Notes: generated by a model from the letters alone, not told the origin. A stretch of 33,329 nucleotides of DNA from Peptococcaceae bacterium (GCA_012520405.1 JAAYOJ010000084.1:1-33329), one strand, 5' to 3'; shown: positions 1-7,338, counted from the first letter of the stretch. Numbers and translations are program-made.

Positions 1-37
1 CCATTCCATTCTTACCCATCACAGCCGGACGATACAT
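1..37 (-). CDS. Start of a gamma-glutamyltransferase-like protein (partial)
   Basis: Only the first 12 codons are inside the window, reading MYRPAVMGKNGM from an ATG at 37. The pattern R-P-x-V-M-G-x-x-G-M is the usual N-terminus of cytosolic gamma-glutamyltranspeptidase-family proteins in Firmicutes, where it is followed by a self-processing Ntn-hydrolase domain. A strong ribosome binding site (GGGAGG at 46-51) lies about 8 bases before the ATG, and an extended -10 element lies 30 bases further up. The family name rests on 12 residues and is tentative. That a gene starts here is better supported. Confidence 0.5.
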   Translation of the reverse strand, partial: MYRPAVMGKNGM

Positions 38-68
38 AACTTCTCCCTCCCGGTACTTGGTTATTGGT

Positions 69-78
69 ATTATAGCAG
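69..78 (-). promoter_or_regulatory. Extended -10 promoter for the gene at the left edge
   Basis: On the minus strand TATAAT (69-74) is preceded by TGC, giving an extended -10 element. No convincing -35 box is present at 17 bases. The predicted start near 62 would give a leader of about 25 bases carrying the GGGAGG ribosome binding site. The sigma class cannot be decided. Confidence 0.4.
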
Positions 79-187
79 AATATTACATTTATTTCCTCAT
101 TTTCAAAAAAACTCTGAATCAAATCCATGCCGTCACAGATGATCTTTATTAAAAACGTAACTTTCCGGTAACTTTTGAGATTTCCTG

Positions 188-232
188 GCAAAATAAAAAC
201 AGCCACAAGGACCAGAAACCCTTGTGGCTGTT
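188..232 (-). terminator. Intrinsic terminator of the tRNA transcript
   Basis: A perfect 13-bp stem (198-210 with 220-232) closes a 9-base loop. On the minus strand it is followed by a U-rich tail (TTTTATTTT). It lies 12 bases beyond the 3' end of tRNA-Val and ends the tRNA-Glu/tRNA-Val transcript. Confidence 0.9.
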
Positions 233-243
233 GTGTTTTTCAA

Positions 244-319
244 TGGTGGGCGATGACAGGATCGAACTGCCGACTTCCTGCTTGTAAGGCAGGCGCTCTC
301 CCAGCTGAGCTAATCGCCC
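244..319 (-). tRNA. tRNA-Val (anticodon UAC)
   Basis: A 76-base cloverleaf on the minus strand. The acceptor pairs GGGCGAT with ATCGCCC, the D arm is GCTC/GAGC, the anticodon stem is CCTGC/GCAGG around the loop CTTACAA, and the T arm contains TTCGATC. The anticodon TAC reads GUA and other valine codons. The discriminator A and the CCA end are encoded. It is the second gene of the tRNA transcript, after tRNA-Glu, and is followed by a strong terminator. Confidence 0.97.
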
Positions 320-328
320 TTATTTGAT

Positions 329-370
329 GCACAGTGCAGAGCCTAAACTATTTTGGGTCCTGCCTTGTGC
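329..370 (-). other. Imperfect hairpin in the tRNA-Glu/tRNA-Val spacer
   Basis: The 66-base spacer between the tRNAs can fold into a 42-base hairpin: a GCACA/TGTGC outer helix, a 2x2 internal loop, a second helix of GCAGG with TCTGC, and a further CC/GG step. It may guide processing of the dicistronic transcript, or be a remnant of an intergenic repeat. No coding potential is evident. Confidence 0.35.
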
Positions 371-385
371 TTCGAATTTGGAATT

Positions 386-461
386 TGGTGACCCGTACGG
401 GATTCGAACCCGTGTTACCGCCGTGAAAGGGCGGTGTCTTAGGCCTCTTGACCAACGGGCC
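386..461 (-). tRNA. tRNA-Glu (anticodon UUC)
   Basis: A 76-base cloverleaf on the minus strand. The acceptor pairs GGCCCGT with ACGGGTC (one G-U), the anticodon stem is CCGCC/GGCGG around the loop CTTTCAC, and the T loop is TTCGAAT. The anticodon is TTC. The discriminator A and the CCA end are encoded. It is the first gene of the transcript; a consensus promoter ends 21 bases upstream of its mature 5' end. Confidence 0.97.
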
Positions 462-482
462 AAATGAGCGAGAACATTTGAT

Positions 483-511
483 AGTATATCTAAATGAATA
501 ATAAATGTCAA
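483..511 (-). promoter_or_regulatory. Sigma-A promoter of the tRNA-Glu/tRNA-Val transcript
   Basis: On the minus strand TTGACA (506-511) and TATACT (483-488) are separated by exactly 17 bases. This is close to consensus, as expected for a tRNA promoter. Transcription should start near 476, about 15 bases before mature tRNA-Glu. Confidence 0.9.
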
Positions 512-549
512 CCCAGTTCTGAGATTTTTTTTACTAAGTTAATTTCTTT

Positions 550-2214
550 CTATCTGATTTCCTGAATGATCGGTAAAATCATAGGTTTTCTCTTGGTTCT
601 CTCATACAGGTGTTTTCCTAGGGTCTCTCTAACTTGATTCTTTAGGACAGCCCATTCCACCATTCCATTTTTCAGACATTGTTCTATAGTCTCCTGAATT
701 TTCTCTTTAGCCTCCTCCAGCATTGTCTCCGACTCACGTACATAAACAAATCCTCTGGTTACAATATCCGGACCGGCCAGTATCTGCCCATTCAAACGAC
801 TTAAGGCTACAACGACAATTAATATTCCATCCTGGGATAATTGTTTTCTGTCTCGTAACACAATATTCCCGACATCACCAACTCCTAAACCGTCAACCAA
901 TACTCTTCCGGAAGGGACTTTACCGGCAATACAGGCACTATTTTTTGTAAACTCAATAACACTACCATTTTCAACAATGAAAATGTTTTCTTTGGCTACT
1001 CCGATTTGTTCAGCTAACTGTCCATGTTTTATTAGCATTCTATATTCGCCGTGAACAGGAATAAAGTATTTGGGTTTTACCATATTAAGCATTAATTTTA
1101 ATTCTTCCTGACTTCCATGACCTGAAACATGAACACCGGCATCACGTTCATAAATAACATTAGCTCCTAGTTTAAAAAGCTGATCGATGGTTTTGGAAAT
1201 TGATTTTTCGTTGCCTGGGATAGGGCTAGCTGAAATAACCACGGTATCCCCAGGTAAAATTTCTATTCTTTTGTGGTCACTTTGAGCCATCCTGGTAAGG
1301 GCAGACATAGGTTCCCCCTGACTGCCGGTGGTAATTATACAAGCCTGGTTGTTAGGAAGTTGAATAACTTCTTCCACATCCACCAAAACTCCTTCAGGCA
1401 CATTTAAATACCCTAGTTCCGCCGCAATAGAAGCATAATTCTGCATGCTCCTGCCTACAATGGCAACTTTGCGGTTGTTCTTCATAGCTGCATCTATTAC
1501 CTGTTGAACCCGATGAACGTTAGAAGCAAAGCTTGCTAGGATTATCCTTTCCTTTGCATCACGAAAAACCTCTTCGAACATAAGTCCGACCCGTCTTTCG
1601 GAGTGGGTAAATCCTTGCTTTTCTACGTTTGTGCTATCGGATAATAGGCAAAGTACACCTTTTTTTCCCAGTTCGGAAAATTTATAAATATCCAGTATTT
1701 CATCTGTTACCGGTGTATGATCCAACTTGAAATCTCCGGTATGAACAATTACCCCTAAAGGAGTATGAATTGCCAGTCCCACAGCGTCTGGAATGCTATG
1801 ACTCACCCGTATAAATTCAATTTTAAATATGCCAAGCTTGATACTCGTTCCAGGTTTAACTACGTTTACCTTATTGTAGTTTATATTGTTCTCTTTAAGC
1901 TTGGCCTGGACTAGGCCGATGGTGAGATTAGTTCCGAAAAGGGGAGCGTCAACATCTTTTAAGAAGTAGGGTAGTGAACCAATGTGGTCTTCATGGCCGT
2001 GAGTCAAAAGGATACCTAAAAGCATATCCTTATTTTCCGTAATATAAGTGTAATCCGGAATCACGATATCAATCCCGAGCATGTCCTCTTCAGGAAATGC
2101 CATACCGGCATCAACAACAATCATCTGGTTATTATACCGGATTACTGTCATGTTTTTGCCGATCTCCCCCAATCCCCCTAAGGGGATAATTTGTAGTTTT
2201 TGTTCTTTTGGCAA
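550..2214 (-). CDS. rnj: Ribonuclease J
   Basis: RNase J is a 5'-exo- and endonuclease of the metallo-beta-lactamase/beta-CASP family that matures and degrades RNA in the cytoplasm. At 554 residues it is normal length. The zinc motif THGHEDHIG (residues 71-79, HxHxDH) is intact. The beta-CASP region follows (SDSTNVEKQGFTHSE near 195), and the C-terminal part contains HVSGHGSQEELK and PVHGEYRML. The start is TTG at 2214, chosen because GGAGGT (2221-2226) sits 7 bases upstream and no ATG fits. It is downstream of dapA, as rnjB is in Bacillus, but is separated by a terminator and has its own promoter and long leader. RNase J1 and J2 types cannot be told apart here. Confidence 0.96.
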   Translation of the reverse strand: MPKEQKLQIIPLGGLGEIGKNMTVIRYNNQMIVVDAGMAFPEEDMLGIDIVIPDYTYITENKDMLLGILLTHGHEDHIGSLPYFLKDVDAPLFGTNLTIGLVQAKLKENNINYNKVNVVKPGTSIKLGIFKIEFIRVSHSIPDAVGLAIHTPLGVIVHTGDFKLDHTPVTDEILDIYKFSELGKKGVLCLLSDSTNVEKQGFTHSERRVGLMFEEVFRDAKERIILASFASNVHRVQQVIDAAMKNNRKVAIVGRSMQNYASIAAELGYLNVPEGVLVDVEEVIQLPNNQACIITTGSQGEPMSALTRMAQSDHKRIEILPGDTVVISASPIPGNEKSISKTIDQLFKLGANVIYERDAGVHVSGHGSQEELKLMLNMVKPKYFIPVHGEYRMLIKHGQLAEQIGVAKENIFIVENGSVIEFTKNSACIAGKVPSGRVLVDGLGVGDVGNIVLRDRKQLSQDGILIVVVALSRLNGQILAGPDIVTRGFVYVRESETMLEEAKEKIQETIEQCLKNGMVEWAVLKNQVRETLGKHLYERTKRKPMILPIIQEIR

Positions 2215-2226
2215 AGCAAAACCTCC

Positions 2227-2403
2227 ATTATTGTTTTATATATTTTAACGTTTACTTGTTCCGGTTCAATTTCTGGCATTCGCAGTTAAATTTGAACGAA
2301 AACAAAGAAACACCCTAAGGCGTCAGACTTAAAAAAGGCAATAAAAAGCCCCTACTCAGCGCCGTGTCACAAAAATTATTAAGTTAGCCGTTCACTTAAT
2401 ATC
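2227..2403 (-). promoter_or_regulatory. Structured 5' leader of the RNase J mRNA
   Basis: This is the main part of a 369-base gene-free stretch between dapA and rnj. Transcribed from the promoter at 2410-2438, the leader would begin almost directly with an 8-bp hairpin (2377-2401, 9-base loop) followed by UUUUU. A second structure can form between ACAC-GGCG (about 2360-2369) and CGCC-UUAG-GGUGU (about 2310-2323). It encloses a small GGGGC/GCCUU hairpin with a U run. I do not recognise it as a known riboswitch class. Autoregulation by RNase J is an inference. Confidence 0.45.
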
Positions 2404-2409
2404 GTTTAT

Positions 2410-2438
2410 ATTATAGTATTGAAATTTTATCTATGCAA
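2410..2438 (-). promoter_or_regulatory. Promoter of rnj
   Basis: On the minus strand a perfect TATAAT (2410-2415) lies 17 bases downstream of TTGCAT (2433-2438), a weak -35 box. The predicted start near 2403 leaves a leader of roughly 190 bases before the TTG start of rnj. Confidence 0.6.
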
Positions 2439-2482
2439 GTGCACAAAAGTAATTACGACATTAGTATTCCCCATTACTCAAT

Positions 2483-2515
2483 AAAAGTAAAACTTCGGCA
2501 AAAAAAATGCCGAAG
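2483..2515 (-). terminator. Terminator downstream of dapA
   Basis: An 8-bp stem CTTCGGCA/TGCCGAAG (2493-2500 with 2508-2515) closes a loop of seven U on the minus strand. It is followed by UUUUACUUUUA. It lies 68 bases after the dapA stop and ends the dapG-dapA transcript. Confidence 0.88.
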
Positions 2516-2583
2516 AAAATTTACCTCAATTTAATTAATTTTAATATAAAAACTTTAATAATCATAAAAACAATATAGTAATA

Positions 2584-3471
2584 TTAAATTTCTTCAGGAA
2601 GTCTACGAATTTCCGCTAAGAGTTCTTTTAAAAATAATTGTTCAGATTGAGTAGGCCCTACTAGCGGCAGCCTATAAGTTCCTGTTTTAAAACCAATTTC
2701 GTTTAATAAAAATTTAACCGGCACCGGATTGGAAGTTATGAACAGTCCCTTAAAAATGGGGTACAAAAGGGAATGCCATTTAAGGGCGGTCTGGTATTCA
2801 CCTTTGAAAAAAGCTTCCACCATTTTTTTGATTTGCTTGCCGACTAAATGGGAGGCCACACTGACTACACCTGCCCCCCCTAAGGAAAGCATAGGTAAGG
2901 TCAAGGAATCATCTCCCGCATAAACTGTAAAACCTGCAGGAAGGCTTGTCTTTAATTCACTTACCTGGTCCATGTTCCCTGCGGCTTCCTTAATACATAC
3001 GATGTTCGGGATTTCCGCCAGTCTTTTTACAGTTTGGGGAAGCATGTTGATGGATGTCCTTCCGGGAATGTTATAAAGCATTACAGGTAGATCTGTGGCT
3101 TCTGCAATGGTTTTAAAATGTTGATATAAACCTTCCTGAGAAGGCTTGTTGTAATAAGGTACAACTGCCATTATACCGTCAAGGCCAAGGTCTGAACAGC
3201 GCTTAATCACCCTAACACTTTCAGCAGTTGAATAAGTGCCGACCCCAGCAATAACTTTTAGAGAATCCCCAACAGCTTGTTTTATCTCTTTAAAGAGTTT
3301 AATCTTTTCTTCAGCTGAAAGATTAGGCGCTTCTCCGGTAGTGCCCGCTACTACAATACCGTCGGAACCGTTTTCAGCCAAAAAGCGAGCGATTTTTACG
3401 GCTTCACCATAGTTTACATTAAGACTCTCATCAAAAGGTGTAACCATAGCGGTTAAAACTTTGCCAAACAT
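2584..3471 (-). CDS. dapA: 4-hydroxy-tetrahydrodipicolinate synthase
   Basis: DapA condenses pyruvate with aspartate semialdehyde, the first committed step to diaminopimelate, lysine and (in spore formers) dipicolinate. The protein is a 295-residue TIM barrel with all the expected residues at standard numbering: Thr44 and Thr45 in GTTGE, Tyr107 in PYYNKPSQEG, Tyr133 and Arg138 in YNIPGRTS, and the Schiff-base Lys161 in CIKEAAG. The ATG at 3471 has GGAGGAG a few bases upstream. It follows dapG by 16 bases and forms a two-gene operon with it, as in Bacillus. The product would feed both the cell-wall and the DpaAB branches. Confidence 0.97.
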   Translation of the reverse strand: MFGKVLTAMVTPFDESLNVNYGEAVKIARFLAENGSDGIVVAGTTGEAPNLSAEEKIKLFKEIKQAVGDSLKVIAGVGTYSTAESVRVIKRCSDLGLDGIMAVVPYYNKPSQEGLYQHFKTIAEATDLPVMLYNIPGRTSINMLPQTVKRLAEIPNIVCIKEAAGNMDQVSELKTSLPAGFTVYAGDDSLTLPMLSLGGAGVVSVASHLVGKQIKKMVEAFFKGEYQTALKWHSLLYPIFKGLFITSNPVPVKFLLNEIGFKTGTYRLPLVGPTQSEQLFLKELLAEIRRLPEEI

Positions 3472-3487
3472 CCTTGCTCCTCCCTAT

Positions 3488-4714
3488 TCATTTTTCTAAC
3501 TGAAATTTTTTGTGAAGAGACTGGACCGCAGCAACCATATGTTCTTTTTTTACCAAAACCCAAATCGTTGTATGAGAATCAGCAGATTGCAGTATTTCAA
3601 CATCATTATCAGCTAAAGTCTCTACCATATCCGCCATAACTCCAGGTACATCCGCGATCCCTCCACCAACAAGAGCTATCTTGGCGCAATTGGGAAAGGC
3701 TTCGGGTTCAAAACCCATATTCTTAAGAATACTGACAGCTCGATCCCCGATTTCGTCCCGGACTGTATAGAGGATTTTATCCTGCTGCACACTAATAAAA
3801 TCTACGCTAATATCAGCCAGGGCCATGCCTTTAAATATTCTTTTAACAGCTTGCGTCTTGGAATCTTCATCTTCAATATTAATTTTAATTTGAGTTATAT
3901 TAGGCGTATGAGCAATACCGGTGATAATCCTATCTCCAATTAAGTCCGAACCTTCGGCCATATCCGGCTGCATATTAGTCACCAGGGTACCCGGTGCATC
4001 TGAAAATGTGCATTTGACCCGCAAAGGAATATTTTTTTGCATAGCAATTTCTACCGCCCTTGGATGAATTATCTTTGCCCCCTGGTGAGCTAAATTGCTG
4101 ATGTCGTTATATGTAACAACATCTAATATTCTCGCTTCCTCCACTATACGGGGGTCAGCCGTCATAATACCCTCAACATCGGTATAGATATCAATCGCCT
4201 CGGCATTCAAAGCAACTCCAATAGCTGCGGCAGTTGTGTCACTTCCTCCTCGGCCCAAAGTAGTAATTTGCCCATCCTCTGTCATGCCTTGAAATCCGGT
4301 TACAACAGCAATTTTTCCTTCTTCAAGATGTTTAAGTATTTTCTCCTGCTTAATTTGGATTATTTTGGCATCACCAAAACAATCGTTGGTTATAATTCCT
4401 GCCTGCCCACCGGTTAAGAGAACTGCTTCTAACCCGAGACTTTGTAAAGTGCTTACCATAACAGCCCCAGAGATAATTTCACCGCAACTCATGAGCAGAT
4501 CCAGTTCCCTTTTGGGCACCTCTGAATATATGCTGGTAACCATTTTAATAAATGTATCTGTGGCATAAGGGTCGCCAGAACGCCCTATCGCCGAAATAAC
4601 AACTACGGGTGAATATCCCTTGCCTACCGCTTCGGATATCTTGACTGCTGCCTGAGCCCTTCTTTCAGGGCTGGCGACAGATGTCCCGCCAAACTTTTGA
4701 ATTAAAATACGCAA
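3488..4714 (-). CDS. dapG: Aspartate kinase, DapG-like
   Basis: It phosphorylates aspartate at the entry of the aspartate-family pathway. The 408-residue protein opens with KFGGTSVA (residues 7-14). It carries a GRGGSDTTA motif near 154 and TDVEGIMTADPR near 178, and ends in two ACT domains from about residue 265, which bind feedback effectors. Its position directly before dapA and near dpaAB matches Bacillus dapG (aspartokinase I, DAP-sensitive) rather than lysC, but the effector cannot be read from sequence. The start is TTG at 4714 with GGGAGGGG about 9 bases upstream. A candidate promoter lies just ahead. In Bacillus asd sits immediately upstream; here that slot is empty. Confidence 0.95.
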   Translation of the reverse strand: MRILIQKFGGTSVASPERRAQAAVKISEAVGKGYSPVVVISAIGRSGDPYATDTFIKMVTSIYSEVPKRELDLLMSCGEIISGAVMVSTLQSLGLEAVLLTGGQAGIITNDCFGDAKIIQIKQEKILKHLEEGKIAVVTGFQGMTEDGQITTLGRGGSDTTAAAIGVALNAEAIDIYTDVEGIMTADPRIVEEARILDVVTYNDISNLAHQGAKIIHPRAVEIAMQKNIPLRVKCTFSDAPGTLVTNMQPDMAEGSDLIGDRIITGIAHTPNITQIKINIEDEDSKTQAVKRIFKGMALADISVDFISVQQDKILYTVRDEIGDRAVSILKNMGFEPEAFPNCAKIALVGGGIADVPGVMADMVETLADNDVEILQSADSHTTIWVLVKKEHMVAAVQSLHKKFQLEK

Positions 4715-4742
4715 GATAAACTTCCCCTCCCATCTTTTTATT

Positions 4743-4751
4743 ATTATAACA
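4743..4751 (-). promoter_or_regulatory. Extended -10 promoter of dapG-dapA
   Basis: On the minus strand TATAAT (4743-4748) is preceded by TGT, an extended -10 arrangement. No good -35 box is found at 17 bases. It is the only promoter-like element between the inverted repeat at 4828-4877 and dapG. Transcription should start near 4736. Confidence 0.5.
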
Positions 4752-4827
4752 AATTAGTCAATTACATATAATAAAAAAATTTTAATACTGAAAAAAATTC
4801 TTCCAGCCAATATTTATAAAAATATAT

Positions 4828-4877
4828 GAATCTTGTAAATTTAGTGTCTAAAATCAGACACTAAATTTACAAGATTC
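4828..4877 (-). repeat. Perfect 22-bp inverted repeat, probable terminator after dpaB
   Basis: Positions 4828-4849 and 4856-4877 are perfect reverse complements with a 6-base loop. The start sits 30 bases past the dpaB stop. On the minus strand the hairpin is followed by AT-rich sequence with UUUUU, so it can terminate the dapB-dpaA-dpaB transcript. The stem is longer and more AT-rich than the other terminators in the window, so a mobile-element or intergenic-repeat origin is possible. The rest of 4715-4907 shows only the dapG promoter region. Confidence 0.8.
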
Positions 4878-4907
4878 GCCCTTATTTTACTGAAACAATT
4901 CAAGCTA

Positions 4908-5498
4908 TTATTTTTCGTATTCAACTAAAACAGGCTGAATTTGTTTACCTTGACAAGCTAACAAAATTGTTTCCGGAATTTTCTCTGTATGAGCAACTAA
5001 GGAATTTTCCTTCTTCTCAGGGTTATCCTGGCCGAAAGGTACAAAGAAGATATTTTTGATAGTAAGTAAAGTTCCAATATTTTTAGCATTTACTCCTAAA
5101 CCATCATTTGTAGAGACGGCAATAACTAGCGGTATAAGATTACGTAAATTTGCTTTAGCAGCCATTAATACCGGAGTATCCGTTATGCCGTTGGCTAATT
5201 TAGCTAGAGTATTGCCCGTACAAGGCGCAATAACCATACAGTCAAAAAGTTTTTGAGGGCCAAAAGGTTCTACTTCCGGGATGGTTTTTAAAGGTTCTTT
5301 ACCTGTAACCTCTTTTAAAACCGCTTGCCAATGGGCGGCGGTTCCATATCTCGTATTCATATTCGCTACAGAATAGGAAATAATTGGTGTAATATCGGCG
5401 CCTTCTTGAGCCAGAGTTCTTAAAATTTCAATTGTTTGAGCTAATGTACAATGGGACCCGGTTAACGCAAAGCCAATTTTATAATCTTTAAATCTCAT
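4908..5498 (-). CDS. dpaB: Dipicolinate synthase subunit B
   Basis: DpaB (SpoVFB) is a flavoprotein-fold subunit that, with DpaA, makes dipicolinic acid in the mother cell for loading into the spore core. The segment APCTGNTLAKLANG, followed by TDTPVLMAAKA, is typical of this family. I place the start at the ATG at 5498 (MRFKDYKIGF, 196 residues). The frame is open further upstream, but this ATG has a G-rich ribosome binding site and matches the usual N-terminus and length. It overlaps the last 11 bases of dpaA, so translation is probably coupled. The ribosome binding site lies in a run of eight G. The gene ends before the long inverted repeat at 4828-4877. Confidence 0.94.
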   Translation of the reverse strand: MRFKDYKIGFALTGSHCTLAQTIEILRTLAQEGADITPIISYSVANMNTRYGTAAHWQAVLKEVTGKEPLKTIPEVEPFGPQKLFDCMVIAPCTGNTLAKLANGITDTPVLMAAKANLRNLIPLVIAVSTNDGLGVNAKNIGTLLTIKNIFFVPFGQDNPEKKENSLVAHTEKIPETILLACQGKQIQPVLVEYEK

Positions 5499-6420
5499 TT
5501 GAACACCCCCCCCTCGAAACAGCGATTGCATTTGCTCTAAGGTGTTCAAGAATAATGGGGGGATATACTTTGGCCAAAATTTTGGCGGCTGTTTTCGGCG
5601 CTACTATTCCTGGCAAGCCCGGAGCAAGCTGGGCTCTAATTCCCAACATACGGGCATATTCAAAGTCAGTGCCTCCCGGGATTGAAGCTATATCAATAAT
5701 AACGGCCTCCCGGGACACCTTATCCAAGATCTCCCGATGGAGAACAAGAGATGGTACGGTATTAAAAATAATTTCTGCCTTGTTAATTTCGTCTGCTAAT
5801 TGGCCATAATCAATAGCTTTTACTCCCATTTCTATGGCCCGGGCTAAATCAGCGGATTTTCGAGCTACTACCGTTACATCAGCCCCCATGCCTTTAAGCA
5901 AATGGACAAGAGTAGTGCCGAATCTACCAAGACCCAATACATAACTTGCACTGCTATGAATAGTAATGTTGGTGGCTTCCATGGCCATTTGGACAGCGCC
6001 CTCGGCAGAGGGAATAGAATTTAGAATAGCAACATCGTCTCTGTTAGCAATCTCATATAATGTTATGTTCAACTTTTCAGCCGCTTTTTTCAATGCAGGA
6101 CGGGCAAATCCAATAAAAAGCGGCACACCTGGTGGAATAGACTCAAGGACTTCTTTATTCAAAAAAAGTGGAGAATTAGAGTATTTGGCCTTTACCAGTC
6201 CCCGCTCATCTGCTCCAAACATTGGAAAAAGAAGAGCTTCCGCTTTTAAGATTAGCTCTTTAAAAGAAGCCGCATGCTCAATACTGTTCAACAGGGGAGA
6301 TTTCTCCAGGCCAAGACCAATAATTTCAGCGCCGAGTTTCTGCAACTCGGGAATAAGATAGATCTCCCTATCGTCACCACCGACTACTGCCAGGCGTACT
6401 CCTTCAAGTACTGCACCCAT
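5488..6420 (-). CDS. dpaA: Dipicolinate synthase subunit A
   Basis: DpaA (SpoVFA) carries the nucleotide-binding dehydrogenase domain of dipicolinate synthase, which oxidises the dihydrodipicolinate-pathway intermediate during sporulation. The sequence shows an N-terminal domain beginning AVVGGDDREIYLIPEL and a Rossmann motif VLGLGRFGTTL in the middle. The ATG at 6420 (310 residues) is preferred over upstream starts because AAGGAGG lies 9 bases ahead of it and the next residues (MGAVLEGVRLAVVGGD) match the family start. Its 3' end crosses a run of eight G and overlaps dpaB. It is downstream of dapB and separated from it by a small hairpin/promoter region. Confidence 0.95.
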   Translation of the reverse strand: MGAVLEGVRLAVVGGDDREIYLIPELQKLGAEIIGLGLEKSPLLNSIEHAASFKELILKAEALLFPMFGADERGLVKAKYSNSPLFLNKEVLESIPPGVPLFIGFARPALKKAAEKLNITLYEIANRDDVAILNSIPSAEGAVQMAMEATNITIHSSASYVLGLGRFGTTLVHLLKGMGADVTVVARKSADLARAIEMGVKAIDYGQLADEINKAEIIFNTVPSLVLHREILDKVSREAVIIDIASIPGGTDFEYARMLGIRAQLAPGLPGIVAPKTAAKILAKVYPPIILEHLRANAIAVSRGGCSNEI

Positions 6421-6438
6421 AGTTATATGCCTCCTTGT

Positions 6439-6474
6439 TGGATAGTGTCTGGGTAAACTACTATCCATTATATG
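6439..6474 (-). promoter_or_regulatory. Candidate promoter and leader hairpin of dpaA
   Basis: On the minus strand CATATAAT (6467-6474) could be a -10 element for sigma-A or for a sporulation sigma such as sigma-E. I could not fit a clear -35 for either. It is immediately followed by an 8-bp hairpin TGGATAGT/ACTATCCA (6439-6446 with 6460-6467) ending just before the dpaA ribosome binding site. The 87-base gap from dapB leaves room for separate sporulation control of dpaAB. Confidence 0.35.
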
Positions 6475-6507
6475 AGTAGGCATACCATGCGGTGCTTAGG
6501 GTTTTTC

Positions 6508-7311
6508 TTAATCCAATAAATTCTCCAGACCTAAAATAAAGTCAGCTGATTTGTAAGACTTACGAATAGCCAGCATGACTCCTGGCATATAAGCCTCCCT
6601 GTTATAGGCATCATGCCGGATAGTTAGGGTTTGTCCCAATCCCCCAAAGATTACTTCTTGATGAGCCAACATTCCCGGTAAGCGGACAGAATGAATATGT
6701 ATTCCATTTATATTTCCGCCCCTGGAACCAGGAATTTTTTCATATTCATTGGAATGACCCTGTAGCATCGGTTTGCGGTTTTGAGAAATAAATTCCATGG
6801 TTTTAAGAGCGGTTCCGGAAGGAGCATCCAATTTATTATCATGGTGTAATTCAATTATCTCCACATGTTTAAAATATTTCGCCGTTTCTTGGGCAAATTT
6901 CATCATGAGAATAGCTCCCAAAGCAAAATTAGGGGCGATAAAGACCCCGACATTATTCACCTTAGCCAGCTCTTCCAGCTCTGAGATTTCCTCGCCGTCC
7001 AGACCTGTGGCTCCGATAACCGGTACAACTCCTGCTCTTATAGCCTCTTTAGCATTAGAAAAAACTGATTGGGGATTAGTAAAATCAACCAATATATCTG
7101 CTTTAGATTTTTGCAGGCTGTCGACGGAAATCTGCCCGGTTATCTGTATATTAAGCCGTGACATCCCCAGAATAGTTCCAATATCTATACCTTGATTTCT
7201 TATATCCGCGGCTCCGACAATTTCCATATCCTCCTGGTCAAGAATAGTACGGATTACCTCCATACCCATTTTTCCACAGGCACCAGCCAAAAATACTCGA
7301 ATATTACTCAC
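6508..7311 (-). CDS. dapB: 4-hydroxy-tetrahydrodipicolinate reductase
   Basis: DapB reduces the DapA product with NAD(P)H to tetrahydrodipicolinate. The 267-residue protein shows the nucleotide-binding loop GACGKMG (10-16), VDFTNP, GATGL and the active-site signature with His156, His157 and Lys160 followed by DAPSGTA. The start is GTG at 7311, chosen because GGGAGGA lies 7 bases upstream and the following residues fit the family N-terminus; a longer reading to 7353 lacks a ribosome binding site. It precedes dpaA and dpaB, which use the same metabolite pool. A promoter and two hairpins occupy its leader. Confidence 0.96.
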   Translation of the reverse strand: MSNIRVFLAGACGKMGMEVIRTILDQEDMEIVGAADIRNQGIDIGTILGMSRLNIQITGQISVDSLQKSKADILVDFTNPQSVFSNAKEAIRAGVVPVIGATGLDGEEISELEELAKVNNVGVFIAPNFALGAILMMKFAQETAKYFKHVEIIELHHDNKLDAPSGTALKTMEFISQNRKPMLQGHSNEYEKIPGSRGGNINGIHIHSVRLPGMLAHQEVIFGGLGQTLTIRHDAYNREAYMPGVMLAIRKSYKSADFILGLENLLD

Positions 7312-7338
7312 TGTAATTCCTCCCGCATTAAAATAGAA

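Noticed and set aside
12..206. Minus-strand 64-residue open frame at the left edge.
   Set aside because: It overlaps the tRNA terminator, the promoter and the ribosome binding site of the next gene, and resembles no protein.
320..511. Minus-strand 63-residue open frame.
   Set aside because: It runs through tRNA-Glu, its promoter and the spacer hairpin; chance reading of RNA-gene sequence.
2216..2583. Known riboswitch in the rnj leader (lysine, M-box, c-di-AMP, fluoride and others considered).
   Set aside because: None of the diagnostic conserved cores is present; only generic pairings can be seen.
5499..5549. Upstream extension of DpaB (17 extra residues).
   Set aside because: It lies inside dpaA, has no ribosome binding site of its own, and the ATG at 5498 matches the family N-terminus.
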